Below are positions 1-6,519 of a DNA stretch of 26,980 nucleotides, piece after piece. The notes under the pieces were generated by a model that was not told the origin of the DNA, searched no databases, and saw nothing but the letters and a program-made list of their open reading frames with translations. A program made the position numbers and the translations under genes. The stretch comes from an uncultured Campylobacter sp. (GTDB lineage: Bacteria > Campylobacterota > Campylobacteria > Campylobacterales > Campylobacteraceae). The stretch is taken from NCBI RefSeq assembly GCF_937997405.1, contig NZ_CALKTL010000077.1, positions 1 through 26,980 on the forward strand, written 5' to 3'. Within the stretch, counting starts at the first letter, position 1. Every line of letters starts with the position of its first letter.

Positions 1-52
1 AATCCTGCGCCGCGAAATTTAAAAGCAGCTATTGCTACAAAATTCCGCGAGC

Positions 53-1369
53 TCAATTTATGCTACCACAGCGATATTTGCCCGCTACGAAGGTGATTTT
101 ATCACGGATTTGAACGATCTGTCTTAGCGCCTCCGCCAAGAAATCCACGTCGCTTTCGTCGTGGATGAACGAGAAGCTAGCCCGCACCCAAGCGGGTTTG
201 CGCGACATTTCGGTATCGGGCTGTAAACCGAGTAGATCAAAGCCGTAAGGCGCGGCGCAGTCGCAGCCTGCGCGAGTCTGGATCTCAAATTTCTGCCCGA
301 GCACCCCGGCTAGCGCGTCTGCGCCGAGACCTTTCATATTAAAAGCAAAGATCGGCACGCGCGGCGCGGTGAGATTGCCGTAAATTTCAATCTCGGGGAT
401 CTTTGAAATTTCGCTTATGAAGCGCCTGCAGATCGCCTCTTCGCGCGACTTTATCGCCTCTAGCCCCGCGCTTTTGCGAAGCTTTAGAGCAAGATAAGCT
501 CGCACCAGCGCGATGATTCCGGGCGTGCCCGCCTCCTCTAAGCGCTCCTTATCGATTACAAAGCGCTGCGTTTGGGCATCCGCGTATTTGATCGTGCCGC
601 CCCCTGCGAACGTCGGCTCCTCGCCGAGCAAAAGCTCCTTTCGCACCGCTAAAATCCCGCTGGCGCCCACGCCGCCTAAGAGCTTGTGCGCGCCGAAAAA
701 CATACCGTCGCAAAAGCCGAGATCTACGTTTTCGTGCGCGATGAGCGCGCTAGCATCCACAAACAGCCGCCCGCCGTGCGCTTTTAGCATCAAGTAAGCG
801 CGCTTGTAATCAAGCTTAAGCCCCGTCACATTCGATGCCGCAGTAAGGACGCCGTAAATTTCGCGCCCTTTATTTGCGGATAGAATTTCGCCCAGCCGCA
901 AAAAATCCATCAGCCCGCTTCCATCCAGTGGTACGCGTACGACCTCGCAAAGCCCCTGTCTTAGGCTAATCTCAACGGAGTGGTGCTCAAAAGGCGAGAT
1001 GATGAAAAGCGGCAGCTCTTTTATGCTCTCGCGCCGCAAGCCGAGCCTATCTCGCGTCGCAGGCGGCAGGTAGATGCCTAGAATTTCCCAGAGCTTCTTA
1101 ATCGCCGCAGTCGCGCCAAATCCGCACGGGATCAGATAGTAGCGCTCCTCGCAGCCCAGAAGCTCTTTGATTTTGGCTCTTGCATTTTCGTAGTAATCGC
1201 TCGTGATCTCGGCGTTTGCTCCGCCTGCGGAGTGGACGTTGGCATATGTTGCAAGCACGCGCTCGATCTCCGCTTCTATAGGGCGATACGCAAGGCCCGA
1301 GGCGGCAAAATCGAAGTATTTGAGCCCCTCTTTTAAGATGATGTTTTTTTTGATCGTTTCAAAATCCAA
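53..1369 (-). CDS. Class V aminotransferase / cysteine desulfurase-like PLP enzyme
   Basis: Fold-type I PLP enzyme of the class V aminotransferase (SufS/CsdA/NifS-like) superfamily. In the longest frame (TTG at 1393, 446 residues) I see a SufS-like EHHS stretch at 136-139, the cofactor aspartate in FVDAS (Asp213), the Schiff-base lysine in GAHK (Lys237), and a late RAGCDCAAP segment at 374-382. That segment replaces the RxGxHCA motif that carries the active cysteine in SufS, so Cys377 or Cys379 could be catalytic. I place the start at the TTG at 1367-1369. GGAG (1377-1380) lies 7 nt upstream of it, whereas the TTG at 1391-1393 sits directly beside a TATAAT box and has no Shine-Dalgarno. The substrate is unknown; no iscU, sufBCD or molybdenum cofactor gene lies nearby. 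The gene is divergent from the DUF234-type gene. Family call is firm, exact role is not. Confidence 0.85.
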   Translation of the reverse strand: MDFETIKKNIILKEGLKYFDFAASGLAYRPIEAEIERVLATYANVHSAGGANAEITSDYYENARAKIKELLGCEERYYLIPCGFGATAAIKKLWEILGIYLPPATRDRLGLRRESIKELPLFIISPFEHHSVEISLRQGLCEVVRVPLDGSGLMDFLRLGEILSANKGREIYGVLTAASNVTGLKLDYKRAYLMLKAHGGRLFVDASALIAHENVDLGFCDGMFFGAHKLLGGVGASGILAVRKELLLGEEPTFAGGGTIKYADAQTQRFVIDKERLEEAGTPGIIALVRAYLALKLRKSAGLEAIKSREEAICRRFISEISKIPEIEIYGNLTAPRVPIFAFNMKGLGADALAGVLGQKFEIQTRAGCDCAAPYGFDLLGLQPDTEMSRKPAWVRASFSFIHDESDVDFLAEALRQIVQIRDKITFVAGKYRCGSIN

Positions 1370-1393
1370 AGCGCGACTCCAAAATTTTTGCAA

Positions 1394-1399
1394 ATTATA
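1394..1399 (-). promoter_or_regulatory. -10 box of the aminotransferase gene
   Basis: The minus strand reads TATAAT here, a perfect sigma-70 -10 hexamer. Transcription would begin about 7 nt further on, at or inside the longest possible reading frame. This is the main reason for preferring the internal TTG start at 1369. No good -35 box is visible, as is usual for Campylobacter promoters. Confidence 0.55.
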
Positions 1400-1425
1400 T
1401 CCAAACTCGCTAAAATTACGCCCGC

Positions 1426-1432
1426 AAGGAGG
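1426..1432 (+). promoter_or_regulatory. Perfect Shine-Dalgarno without an ATG/GTG/TTG start after it
   Basis: AAGGAGG is the strongest ribosome site in the window. No ATG, GTG or TTG follows at the right distance in any useful frame. The frame of the DUF234-type gene is open from 1414, just after a TAA at 1411-1413, through to its stop at 2302-2304. It has an ATT codon at 1438-1440, 5 nt after this site. An AUU start, as in infC, is therefore possible. Confidence 0.5.
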
Positions 1433-1494
1433 GCGAAATTTACGAGTTAAAAGACACTGCGCGAAATTTAGGCGATGCCGATATCGACGCGATT

Positions 1495-2304
1495 TTGCAG
1501 TTTCATTTCGTATTTGACGAGATCGGCTGTATAAGCGGCTACGCGGACGTTTTCGAAGCGATCGAAAATGAAATTTTGCTCTGCTTTGAACATCTCGGCG
1601 AGCGCTTTAAATTCGGCGGCGAGTGCGAAGAGCAGGTCAAAAAGGCGCTGATGAAATTCGCTAGAAGCGACCGCAAAAAAATAGGAATTTCAAAAATCTT
1701 GCCGCGATTTACGGCACAAAAAATCACCGCAGATCTCATAAACGCGAAGTTTTTAATCACCGAAAAATCAAGCGAGCAAAGGGCGCAAAAAGAGCGCAAA
1801 AACGACCGCCTCCCGCGCGCGCTGCGCCGCTACCATATCACCGACAAGGTCCATTTTAGCAGCAACTTTGCAAGGTTCTGGTTTAGATTTATCGAGCCGA
1901 ACCTACCCGCGCTGCGACGCGGCGAAATAGGACGCGTGCTAAGCCTAATCAAAGCGGATTTCAACGCCTACGCGGGGCTCGGGTTTGAAATTTTAAGCAA
2001 AGAGCTGCTCGCGAAGTATCTAAATTTAGAGATTTCGCAAATTTCAAGCTTTTGGAACAAAGAGGTCGAGATCGACATCTACGCGAAATTTGAGAGCTTT
2101 TGCGTCGCGGGCGAGTGCAAATACAAGGAGCGAAAAATTTCAAAAAACGTACTAAACGAGCTCATGCTCAAATGTGAAAAAGCTGACCTCGCGCCCGATC
2201 TGCTCGCGCTGTTTTCCAAAAGCGGCTTTAGCGGCGAACTAGAAAGTCTAAAAAGCGATAAAATTTTACTCTTTTCGCTCGAGGATTTTAAAATTTTACT
2301 TTGA
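1495..2304 (+). CDS. DUF234-type protein (winged helix plus PD-(D/E)XK-like domain), no ATPase half
   Basis: This resembles the C-terminal half of the archaeal/bacterial AAA ATPase-DUF234 proteins. A winged-helix-like segment (about 60-95) is followed by a YHITDK...FARFWFRFIEPN block (about 110-135), typical of the linker in those proteins. After it comes a nuclease-like core with E...EIDIYA (about 185-195) and GECKYK (about 206-211), which fits the PD-(D/E)XK pattern. The P-loop ATPase domain that normally precedes it is absent. The first TTG, at 1495, has no Shine-Dalgarno, while the frame stays open back to 1414 and a perfect AAGGAGG sits at 1426-1432. Translation probably begins near 1438 at a non-standard codon, which would add 19 residues. 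Function is unknown; a nucleic-acid role is only inferred from the fold. The next gene starts 37 nt downstream. Confidence 0.75.
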   Translation: MQFHFVFDEIGCISGYADVFEAIENEILLCFEHLGERFKFGGECEEQVKKALMKFARSDRKKIGISKILPRFTAQKITADLINAKFLITEKSSEQRAQKERKNDRLPRALRRYHITDKVHFSSNFARFWFRFIEPNLPALRRGEIGRVLSLIKADFNAYAGLGFEILSKELLAKYLNLEISQISSFWNKEVEIDIYAKFESFCVAGECKYKERKISKNVLNELMLKCEKADLAPDLLALFSKSGFSGELESLKSDKILLFSLEDFKILL

Positions 2305-2341
2305 ATACGGACGTAAAATAAATGATTATAAGGGAATTATC

Positions 2342-3172
2342 ATGAAAGATAGGGTCTTGGCGATATCGTTAGGCGTGCTTTTGAGCTTAAGCTTAGCAGG
2401 ATGCGATAGGAGAGAAATAGAGGATATTCAAACGGAGGATTTTTATGCCGCCAATCCGGATAAAGCAAAAAGCGTCTCCGAGGCGTGCGCCCTAGCCGAT
2501 CTATCCAAAGAATCGGCAGAGATTTACGACAACTGCGAACGAGCCGCGATGGCGTATTTTAAAATCTTCTATAAAAATATGATGCAAGCGGCATCAAGGC
2601 AAGAAGTAAAGGCGCAAGATGAAAAACAAAAAGCTATGTGCGAACGCAAAGAGGTGCGAAATACGGAATTCGACGTGGAATGCTTTTTGTTTCTAGCCGC
2701 CACGGGTTTGCCGATAAACTCTACAGCGCCTAAAAATAGGCTGACTTATCTACTGGAAGAATGCAGAAATGATACAATCAGCCCGAAATGTAGGCTTTTA
2801 AGAAAAGAGGCGAAATTTTTCACTGAAGGCTCTAGAATGAGCAAAGAAGAGGTCTACGAGGCATTATCGAAAAAATTGCAAATCGTGATAAAAGACTATA
2901 TTAATTTTTACGTATCGCAAGGTAGATTCGATGAAAATCCAAACAAGATAACAAGCATGACGGTCGAGCAGATAGCTCCAAACTCGATTAGCATAGGCAC
3001 GACGAGCTATGTCAGCTGCTTTACTATAACCGCAATCGATACGGGCAAAAACGCTAGTTTGGAGATACGAAAAGGCGCAAGCCAAAATGACGAATTCTGC
3101 ATGCAAACATATAAACTACCCGAAGTTGCAAAAATTCTAAATGAAAACGGCGGCGTTATTAGGCTTAGATAG
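2342..3172 (+). CDS. Lipoprotein with an EexN-like N-terminal region
   Basis: A 276-residue exported lipoprotein. The signal peptide ends in the lipobox LAGC with Cys21 as the lipidated residue. A ribosome site (AAGGG) precedes the ATG. Residues about 30-70 (EDFYAANPDKAK, a Cys, then DNCERA) follow the pattern of short entry-exclusion lipoproteins (EexN/TrbK type), where an E-x-Y-x-x-x-P-x-x-A segment leads to paired cysteines. The remaining 200 residues are unfamiliar. They contain six further cysteines, compatible with disulfides in the periplasm, and a C-terminal beta-rich part (about 215-270). No conjugation gene lies in the window, so an exclusion role is speculative. It lies 37 nt after the DUF234-type gene and may be co-transcribed with it. 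Confidence 0.75.
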   Translation: MKDRVLAISLGVLLSLSLAGCDRREIEDIQTEDFYAANPDKAKSVSEACALADLSKESAEIYDNCERAAMAYFKIFYKNMMQAASRQEVKAQDEKQKAMCERKEVRNTEFDVECFLFLAATGLPINSTAPKNRLTYLLEECRNDTISPKCRLLRKEAKFFTEGSRMSKEEVYEALSKKLQIVIKDYINFYVSQGRFDENPNKITSMTVEQIAPNSISIGTTSYVSCFTITAIDTGKNASLEIRKGASQNDEFCMQTYKLPEVAKILNENGGVIRLR

Positions 3173-3230
3173 CAAAATTTTATATTTTCAAATTTGACGG
3201 CAAAGCTTCAAGAGCTTAATTTTAAAGTTA

Positions 3231-3267
3231 AATTCCGCCGCTTGAAATTTTAAAGCGACGGAATTTT
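3231..3267. terminator. Possible bidirectional terminator hairpin
   Basis: A 12-bp stem (3231-3242 with 3254-3265) has one mismatch on plus that becomes a G-U pair on minus. TTTT follows on plus. It lies between two convergent genes, the lipoprotein ending at 3172 and the DsbC-like gene ending at 3379, so it may serve both. Confidence 0.55.
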
Positions 3268-3378
3268 ATGAAATTTCAGCTCGCGCAGGCGGCGATACTG
3301 CGCGCGAGTTCGCACTACCGCGAGCAAACTCGCGCCGCTCGCACACAAACCTCGCGCCATAAATTCCGTAAATTTAGA

Positions 3379-4119
3379 CTATTTTTTCACCTTGATCACG
3401 TATGGCACCGATTTGATCACGCCTTTAGAAAATAGCGTCTTAGTGTCCGCGTATACGGCGTTAAGCTCGGCTTTTGAAACGTCCGCATCGCTTACCTGCA
3501 CGTCCTTGTCGTAGTATTTCTCAATCACGTCGATCGCGCCTTTTTGATCGCTAGGTGAGAGGGCCTTCAGATGCTTTAAAACCAGTGCCGATTTGATAAA
3601 CGCGCTCTTGCCGTGCACCGGCGCAAAGATCAATTTTACGTTGCTGTTGCGAAGATGCTTTGTGATCCTCTTCATCTCCTCGGCGCAATACGGACACTCC
3701 GGATCGCCCACGATGTAGGTCACGTAGGGATTATTTTTATCAAACGACTCGATATAGGCAAATCTCGCGGGATCTATGCTCTTTAGCAGCTCAAGCGCAG
3801 CAGCATCGTTGGCGTCTTTTAAAATTTGAGTTCTCATCTTAAATAGCGCTGCATCCGCCGCGTCTGCAAGCTTAGGCTCCTCGGTTACTGCCACTAGGCT
3901 TTTGCCGTCGTCACTAGCCAAAAACGCCTCTTTTTTCTCGCCCGAGCGGACGATCAGCAAATTTAGCCCGTTTAGCGAGTTTAGCTTGTCGATCGAGATG
4001 AGCTGAGCGTTTTTATCATTTAGACTTTGCTTTAGGTTTTTCACAAACTCCGCTTCGTTCGCATTCGCGCCAAGCGCAAAAGCCGCACACGCAGCCAAGA
4101 CGTAGATGATTTTTTTCAT
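3379..4119 (-). CDS. DsbC/DsbG-like periplasmic thiol:disulfide protein
   Basis: A 246-residue exported thioredoxin-fold protein. The signal peptide is residues 1 to about 20. An N-terminal region (about 21-95) corresponds to the DsbC dimerisation part. The thioredoxin domain carries the redox motif CPYC (Cys142-Cys145) after GDPE, and the cis-proline site is in KSVPYVI near the C-terminus. Family members isomerise or reduce wrong disulfides in periplasmic proteins and are kept reduced by an inner-membrane partner, which is not in the window. E. coli DsbC has CGYC, so the CPYC variant may shift redox potential. The start is supported by a GGGGAGG site, and a TATAAT box lies at 4147-4152. It is divergent from efp. 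Choosing between DsbC, DsbG or a Campylobacter-specific reductase is not possible from sequence alone. Confidence 0.85.
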   Translation of the reverse strand: MKKIIYVLAACAAFALGANANEAEFVKNLKQSLNDKNAQLISIDKLNSLNGLNLLIVRSGEKKEAFLASDDGKSLVAVTEEPKLADAADAALFKMRTQILKDANDAAALELLKSIDPARFAYIESFDKNNPYVTYIVGDPECPYCAEEMKRITKHLRNSNVKLIFAPVHGKSAFIKSALVLKHLKALSPSDQKGAIDVIEKYYDKDVQVSDADVSKAELNAVYADTKTLFSKGVIKSVPYVIKVKK

Positions 4120-4146
4120 AGCTTCCCTCCCCTTAAAATTTCGCCA

Positions 4147-4152
4147 ATTATA
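4147..4152 (-). promoter_or_regulatory. -10 box of the DsbC-like gene
   Basis: TATAAT on the minus strand, about 28 nt before the ATG. It sits back to back with the efp promoter. Confidence 0.6.
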
Positions 4153-4173
4153 TCAATTTAAAATAAAATTTGT

Positions 4174-4179
4174 TATAAT
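4174..4179 (+). promoter_or_regulatory. -10 box of efp
   Basis: TATAAT on plus, 28 nt upstream of the efp ATG, giving a predicted short leader that carries AAGGAG. The two divergent -10 boxes are only 21 bp apart. Confidence 0.65.
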
Positions 4180-4207
4180 CGCGCCTCATTAATTTAAGGA
4201 GAAATTT

Positions 4208-4774
4208 ATGGCTTATTCAATGGGCGATCTAAAAAAAGGTCTAAAAATCGAGGTGGACGGAATTCCGTTTAAAATCATAGAATACCAACACGTAAAACCG
4301 GGCAAAGGACCTGCTTTCGTGCGCGTTAAAATAAAATCTTTCATTGATGGCAAGGTGCTTGAAAAGACCTTCCATGCGGGCGATAAATGCGAGGCGCCGA
4401 ATCTTGAGGAAAAAGAGATGCAGTATCTCTACGACGACGGCGAGGCGTGTCAGTTCATGGATACCGATAGTTACGAACAGATCGCGATTAGCGACGAGGA
4501 CGTGGGCGAGGCGAAAAAATGGATGCTAGATGGTATGATGGTAAATATAATGTTTTACAACGGCAAAGCGATCGGCGTGGATGTACCGCAGGTGGTGGAG
4601 CTTAAAATCGTAGAAACTGCGCCGAATTTCCGCGGCGATACTCAGGGCAGCAATAAAAAGCCCGCCACGCTTGAGACGGGCGCCGTGGTACAGATCCCAT
4701 TTCACGTGCTCGAAGGCGAGGTCATCCGCGTAGATACCGTCCGCGGCGAGTATATCGAGCGCGCAAATAAATAA
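4208..4774 (+). CDS. efp: Elongation factor P
   Basis: EF-P binds between the P and E sites of a stalled ribosome and speeds peptide-bond formation at polyproline stretches. The 188-residue length matches the family. Three beta-barrel domains are recognisable: a KOW-like domain I (1-65), an OB domain II (about 66-127) and a C-terminal OB domain (128-186) that includes the signature stretch near GDTQGSNKKPATLETG. The tip of domain I reads VKPGKGPA, with Lys33 at the position modified by beta-lysylation in E. coli (Lys34), suggesting an EpmA-type modification. Those enzymes are not in the window. AAGGAG lies 6 nt before the ATG, and a perfect hairpin terminator follows the stop, so efp is probably a single-gene transcript. 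Confidence 0.97.
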   Translation: MAYSMGDLKKGLKIEVDGIPFKIIEYQHVKPGKGPAFVRVKIKSFIDGKVLEKTFHAGDKCEAPNLEEKEMQYLYDDGEACQFMDTDSYEQIAISDEDVGEAKKWMLDGMMVNIMFYNGKAIGVDVPQVVELKIVETAPNFRGDTQGSNKKPATLETGAVVQIPFHVLEGEVIRVDTVRGEYIERANK

Positions 4775-4785
4775 TCCTCCCCCTG

Positions 4786-4813
4786 TTTTTGCGAAATTTT
4801 GATTTCGCAAAAA
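4786..4813 (+). terminator. Rho-independent terminator of efp
   Basis: A perfect 12-bp inverted repeat (4786-4797 and 4802-4813) with a 4-nt loop (TTTG). The right arm ends in A residues and is followed by a pyrimidine-rich tract. The left arm begins with five T, so the hairpin could also act on minus. Confidence 0.75.
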
Positions 4814-5006
4814 TTCCTCTTTCTTTTAAAATTTATAAACTCCGAGCGATAAATTTAAACCGCGACCGTCACGTAAATTTTAATTAAAATGACTTTTTGG
4901 ATTCGCCGAAATGCGGGATAAGTTAGTCTAAATTTTACGCAGCGCTGATTTTGGCAAAATTTAGGATGATTTTACGATTAAATTTACGGATATGAAATTT
5001 GAGTAT

Positions 5007-5045
5007 AAAAAACGTCCGAAAGCAAATCTTACGACTCGCTTTCGG
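5007..5045 (-). terminator. Rho-independent terminator of the selenoprotein gene
   Basis: On minus, CCGAAAGC (5045-5038) pairs with GCTTTCGG (5023-5016) and a run of six T follows at 5012-5007. It begins 8 nt after the stop codon at 5054-5056, which independently supports the reality of that gene. Confidence 0.8.
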
Positions 5046-5053
5046 GCTTTGAG

Positions 5054-5287
5054 CTAGGCTGCAACTTTAATTAGATTTAAAATTTCACCTTCACTTGGAA
5101 AACGAGGCTTAGCAAAATCTTTATTGAAGAAAAGCTTTCTGCCGTCAACTTCTACTAGAAAGTCTCCGCTGCCACCAGGGACCAACTCGACAACTGCATC
5201 CTTATAGACGCTTGTTATTTCATCTCTCACACGGAGAGCTTGCGGTCTATAAGATCAAGAATTACAATAAGTAATTACAACCTTCAT
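5054..5287 (-). CDS. SelW/Rdx-family selenoprotein (in-frame UGA = Sec11)
   Basis: A 77-residue thioredoxin-like Rdx/SelW family protein whose frame is interrupted by one TGA at codon 11 (5255-5257). Read as selenocysteine, the N-terminus is MKVVITYCNSU with a CxxU redox motif (Cys8, Sec11). It is followed directly by the family hallmark YRPQALRVRDEI and then by VELVPGGSGDFLVEVDG and KPRFPSEGEI, ending at TAG (5054-5056). Support for a real gene: AAAGGA ahead of the ATG, a TACAAT -10 box at 5316-5321, a terminator just after the stop, and a SECIS-like hairpin 17 nt after the UGA. SelW-like proteins are thought to act in thiol redox reactions; the substrate is unknown. The Sec insertion machinery (selA, selB, selC, selD) is not in the window, but fdhA, the classic reason to keep it, is. 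A dead gene with a nonsense mutation is unlikely because the TGA sits exactly at the redox position. Confidence 0.9.
5224..5238 (-). promoter_or_regulatory. SECIS-like stem-loop downstream of the UGA
   Basis: In the mRNA, CUCUC (5238-5234) pairs with GAGAG (5228-5224) around the loop CGUGU. The loop starts 22 nt after the UGA and has G at its second position. Known bacterial SECIS elements have a short apical stem-loop inside the coding region, roughly 16-37 nt from the UGA, with a G among the first loop bases. The hairpin fits that description; SelB binding is inferred. Confidence 0.65.
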
Positions 5288-5315
5288 CTTTATTCCTTTC
5301 TAAAAAAAGTGCCAC

Positions 5316-5321
5316 ATTGTA
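5316..5321 (-). promoter_or_regulatory. -10 box of the selenoprotein gene
   Basis: TACAAT on minus, preceded by GGC. It would give a leader of about 20 nt containing AAAGGA before the ATG at 5287. Confidence 0.5.
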
Positions 5322-5440
5322 GCCAAACTAGCTTAAATTTTAATATAAAGGCTCAATTTCGCGCGCCTCAGCATTTAAAAATTTATGAGCGAAATTTCGT
5401 CGTTTGCAAAGCTCTAAATTTCACTACTGCAAGCTTGAAG

Positions 5441-6151
5441 CTAGTCCTCAAATTTTAAAATTTTATCGTAGCAGAGATAAAAATCGCAGCCGTGCGCATG
5501 GAATTTCTTATCGCCGTGAAAGTGTCCGAAATACCACCGCGCAGGCCTTACGAGCTCAAAGATCCTCTCTAAATACTCAGACGTTTTATCGGGAGTACTT
5601 TTGCCGCACCAGAGGTATTCTTTTAAAAATTTCATCGCAAACCCCGGTGCCGTGTGGCTTAGCACCGCATCGATCCGCCCGCCCGCGGCGATGAAATCGC
5701 GCGCATTTCGCATCGCGTAGCTAAACTCCTCCTCGCTTGGAATCTCGCGCGCCCACCAGCTAAGCCCCGGTATCCGATGCGCCTTATCGACGCTAAGCGC
5801 GCCGCCGAAACACAAAAAATGTCGCCCCGCAATCTCGTAAATTTCGCCGCGTCGCAGCCAAAAAATATTCTCGCCGCCCACGCCTACGCTGCCGCCGAAT
5901 TTCCGCTCGCGCGGCAGTTCGTCCAACATATCGAAATTTTCGTGGTTGCCGTCGATAAAAAGAAGTGTGGCGGGAAAATATCTTTCTATATTTTTGCGCG
6001 CCATAAACTCATCTATCCGCTCGCTCCAAAATAACCCGAAATCCCCGAGCACGATGACGAAATCATCGGTGCTAAGCCCGCTAGTAAAGGCTTTGTTCGT
6101 GATTTTGCCGATCTCGTTTATGCCGTGCGTATCACCGCAAAGATATATCAT
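5441..6151 (-). CDS. Calcineurin-like metallophosphoesterase
   Basis: A cytoplasmic 236-residue metal-dependent phosphoesterase. The family's metal ligands appear in order: GDTHG (Asp7, His9), GDFG (Asp37), GNHE (Asn69, His70), SHTAP (His166) and FGHFHGD (His210, His212), so the bimetal centre looks complete. The substrate is unknown; the family includes protein phosphatases, diadenosine-polyphosphate hydrolases and nucleotide phosphodiesterases. I chose the ATG at 6151 because AAGGAG lies 7 nt upstream and the product starts directly with the first strand (MIYLCGDTHG). An in-frame ATG at 6208 would add 19 residues but has no ribosome site and lies in AT-rich non-coding-like sequence. It appears to be a single gene, without close partners. 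Confidence 0.88.
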   Translation of the reverse strand: MIYLCGDTHGINEIGKITNKAFTSGLSTDDFVIVLGDFGLFWSERIDEFMARKNIERYFPATLLFIDGNHENFDMLDELPRERKFGGSVGVGGENIFWLRRGEIYEIAGRHFLCFGGALSVDKAHRIPGLSWWAREIPSEEEFSYAMRNARDFIAAGGRIDAVLSHTAPGFAMKFLKEYLWCGKSTPDKTSEYLERIFELVRPARWYFGHFHGDKKFHAHGCDFYLCYDKILKFED

Positions 6152-6519
6152 CTGTCTCTCCTTTTTTACTTTCTTAAATTTAACTCGCCGCGCTTTGTCG
6201 CAGCCCATGCGAATAGAATTTTAAGCGCTAAATTTACGCGGCACACGCGTCGCAAAAACCCGACTAGCGTTCCGATCCGCAACCACGCAAATTTAATCCA
6301 AATTAAAAGCGTAAATTTAGATGACGAAATTTTAAAAGCGCGGGCATCAAGCCTATTACCGAATAAATTTAAAGTCACGGCTTCCGATTTAAATTTCGTG
6401 GCGCAGATCTAAGCGGCGAAATCCGAATAGGCACAGCTTTGCTTACTGCCGCTAAATTTTAAATTTAGCGACCAACTTTGTAAATTTTACGGCGAGCCGC
6501 CTAAATTTAAAGATTAATT
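6152..6519. other. Intergenic stretch without a gene; contains a short palindrome
   Basis: These 368 bp contain only AAATTT-rich sequence and short frames with no ribosome site. A perfect 21-bp palindrome with a 1-nt centre lies at 6450-6470 (arms CGCTAAATTT). A weaker GGCG/CGCC hairpin at about 6489-6507 is placed just after the ape1 stop on minus and could help terminate that operon. Neither is a strong terminator. Confidence 0.5.

Noticed and set aside
5240..5458. 72-codon plus-strand frame over the selenoprotein gene
   Set aside because: Antisense to the SelW-type frame, which has promoter, ribosome site, terminator and family motifs.
6152..6208. N-terminal extension of the phosphoesterase to the ATG at 6208
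   Set aside because: No ribosome site before 6208; the ATG at 6151 has AAGGAG and begins right at the conserved first strand.
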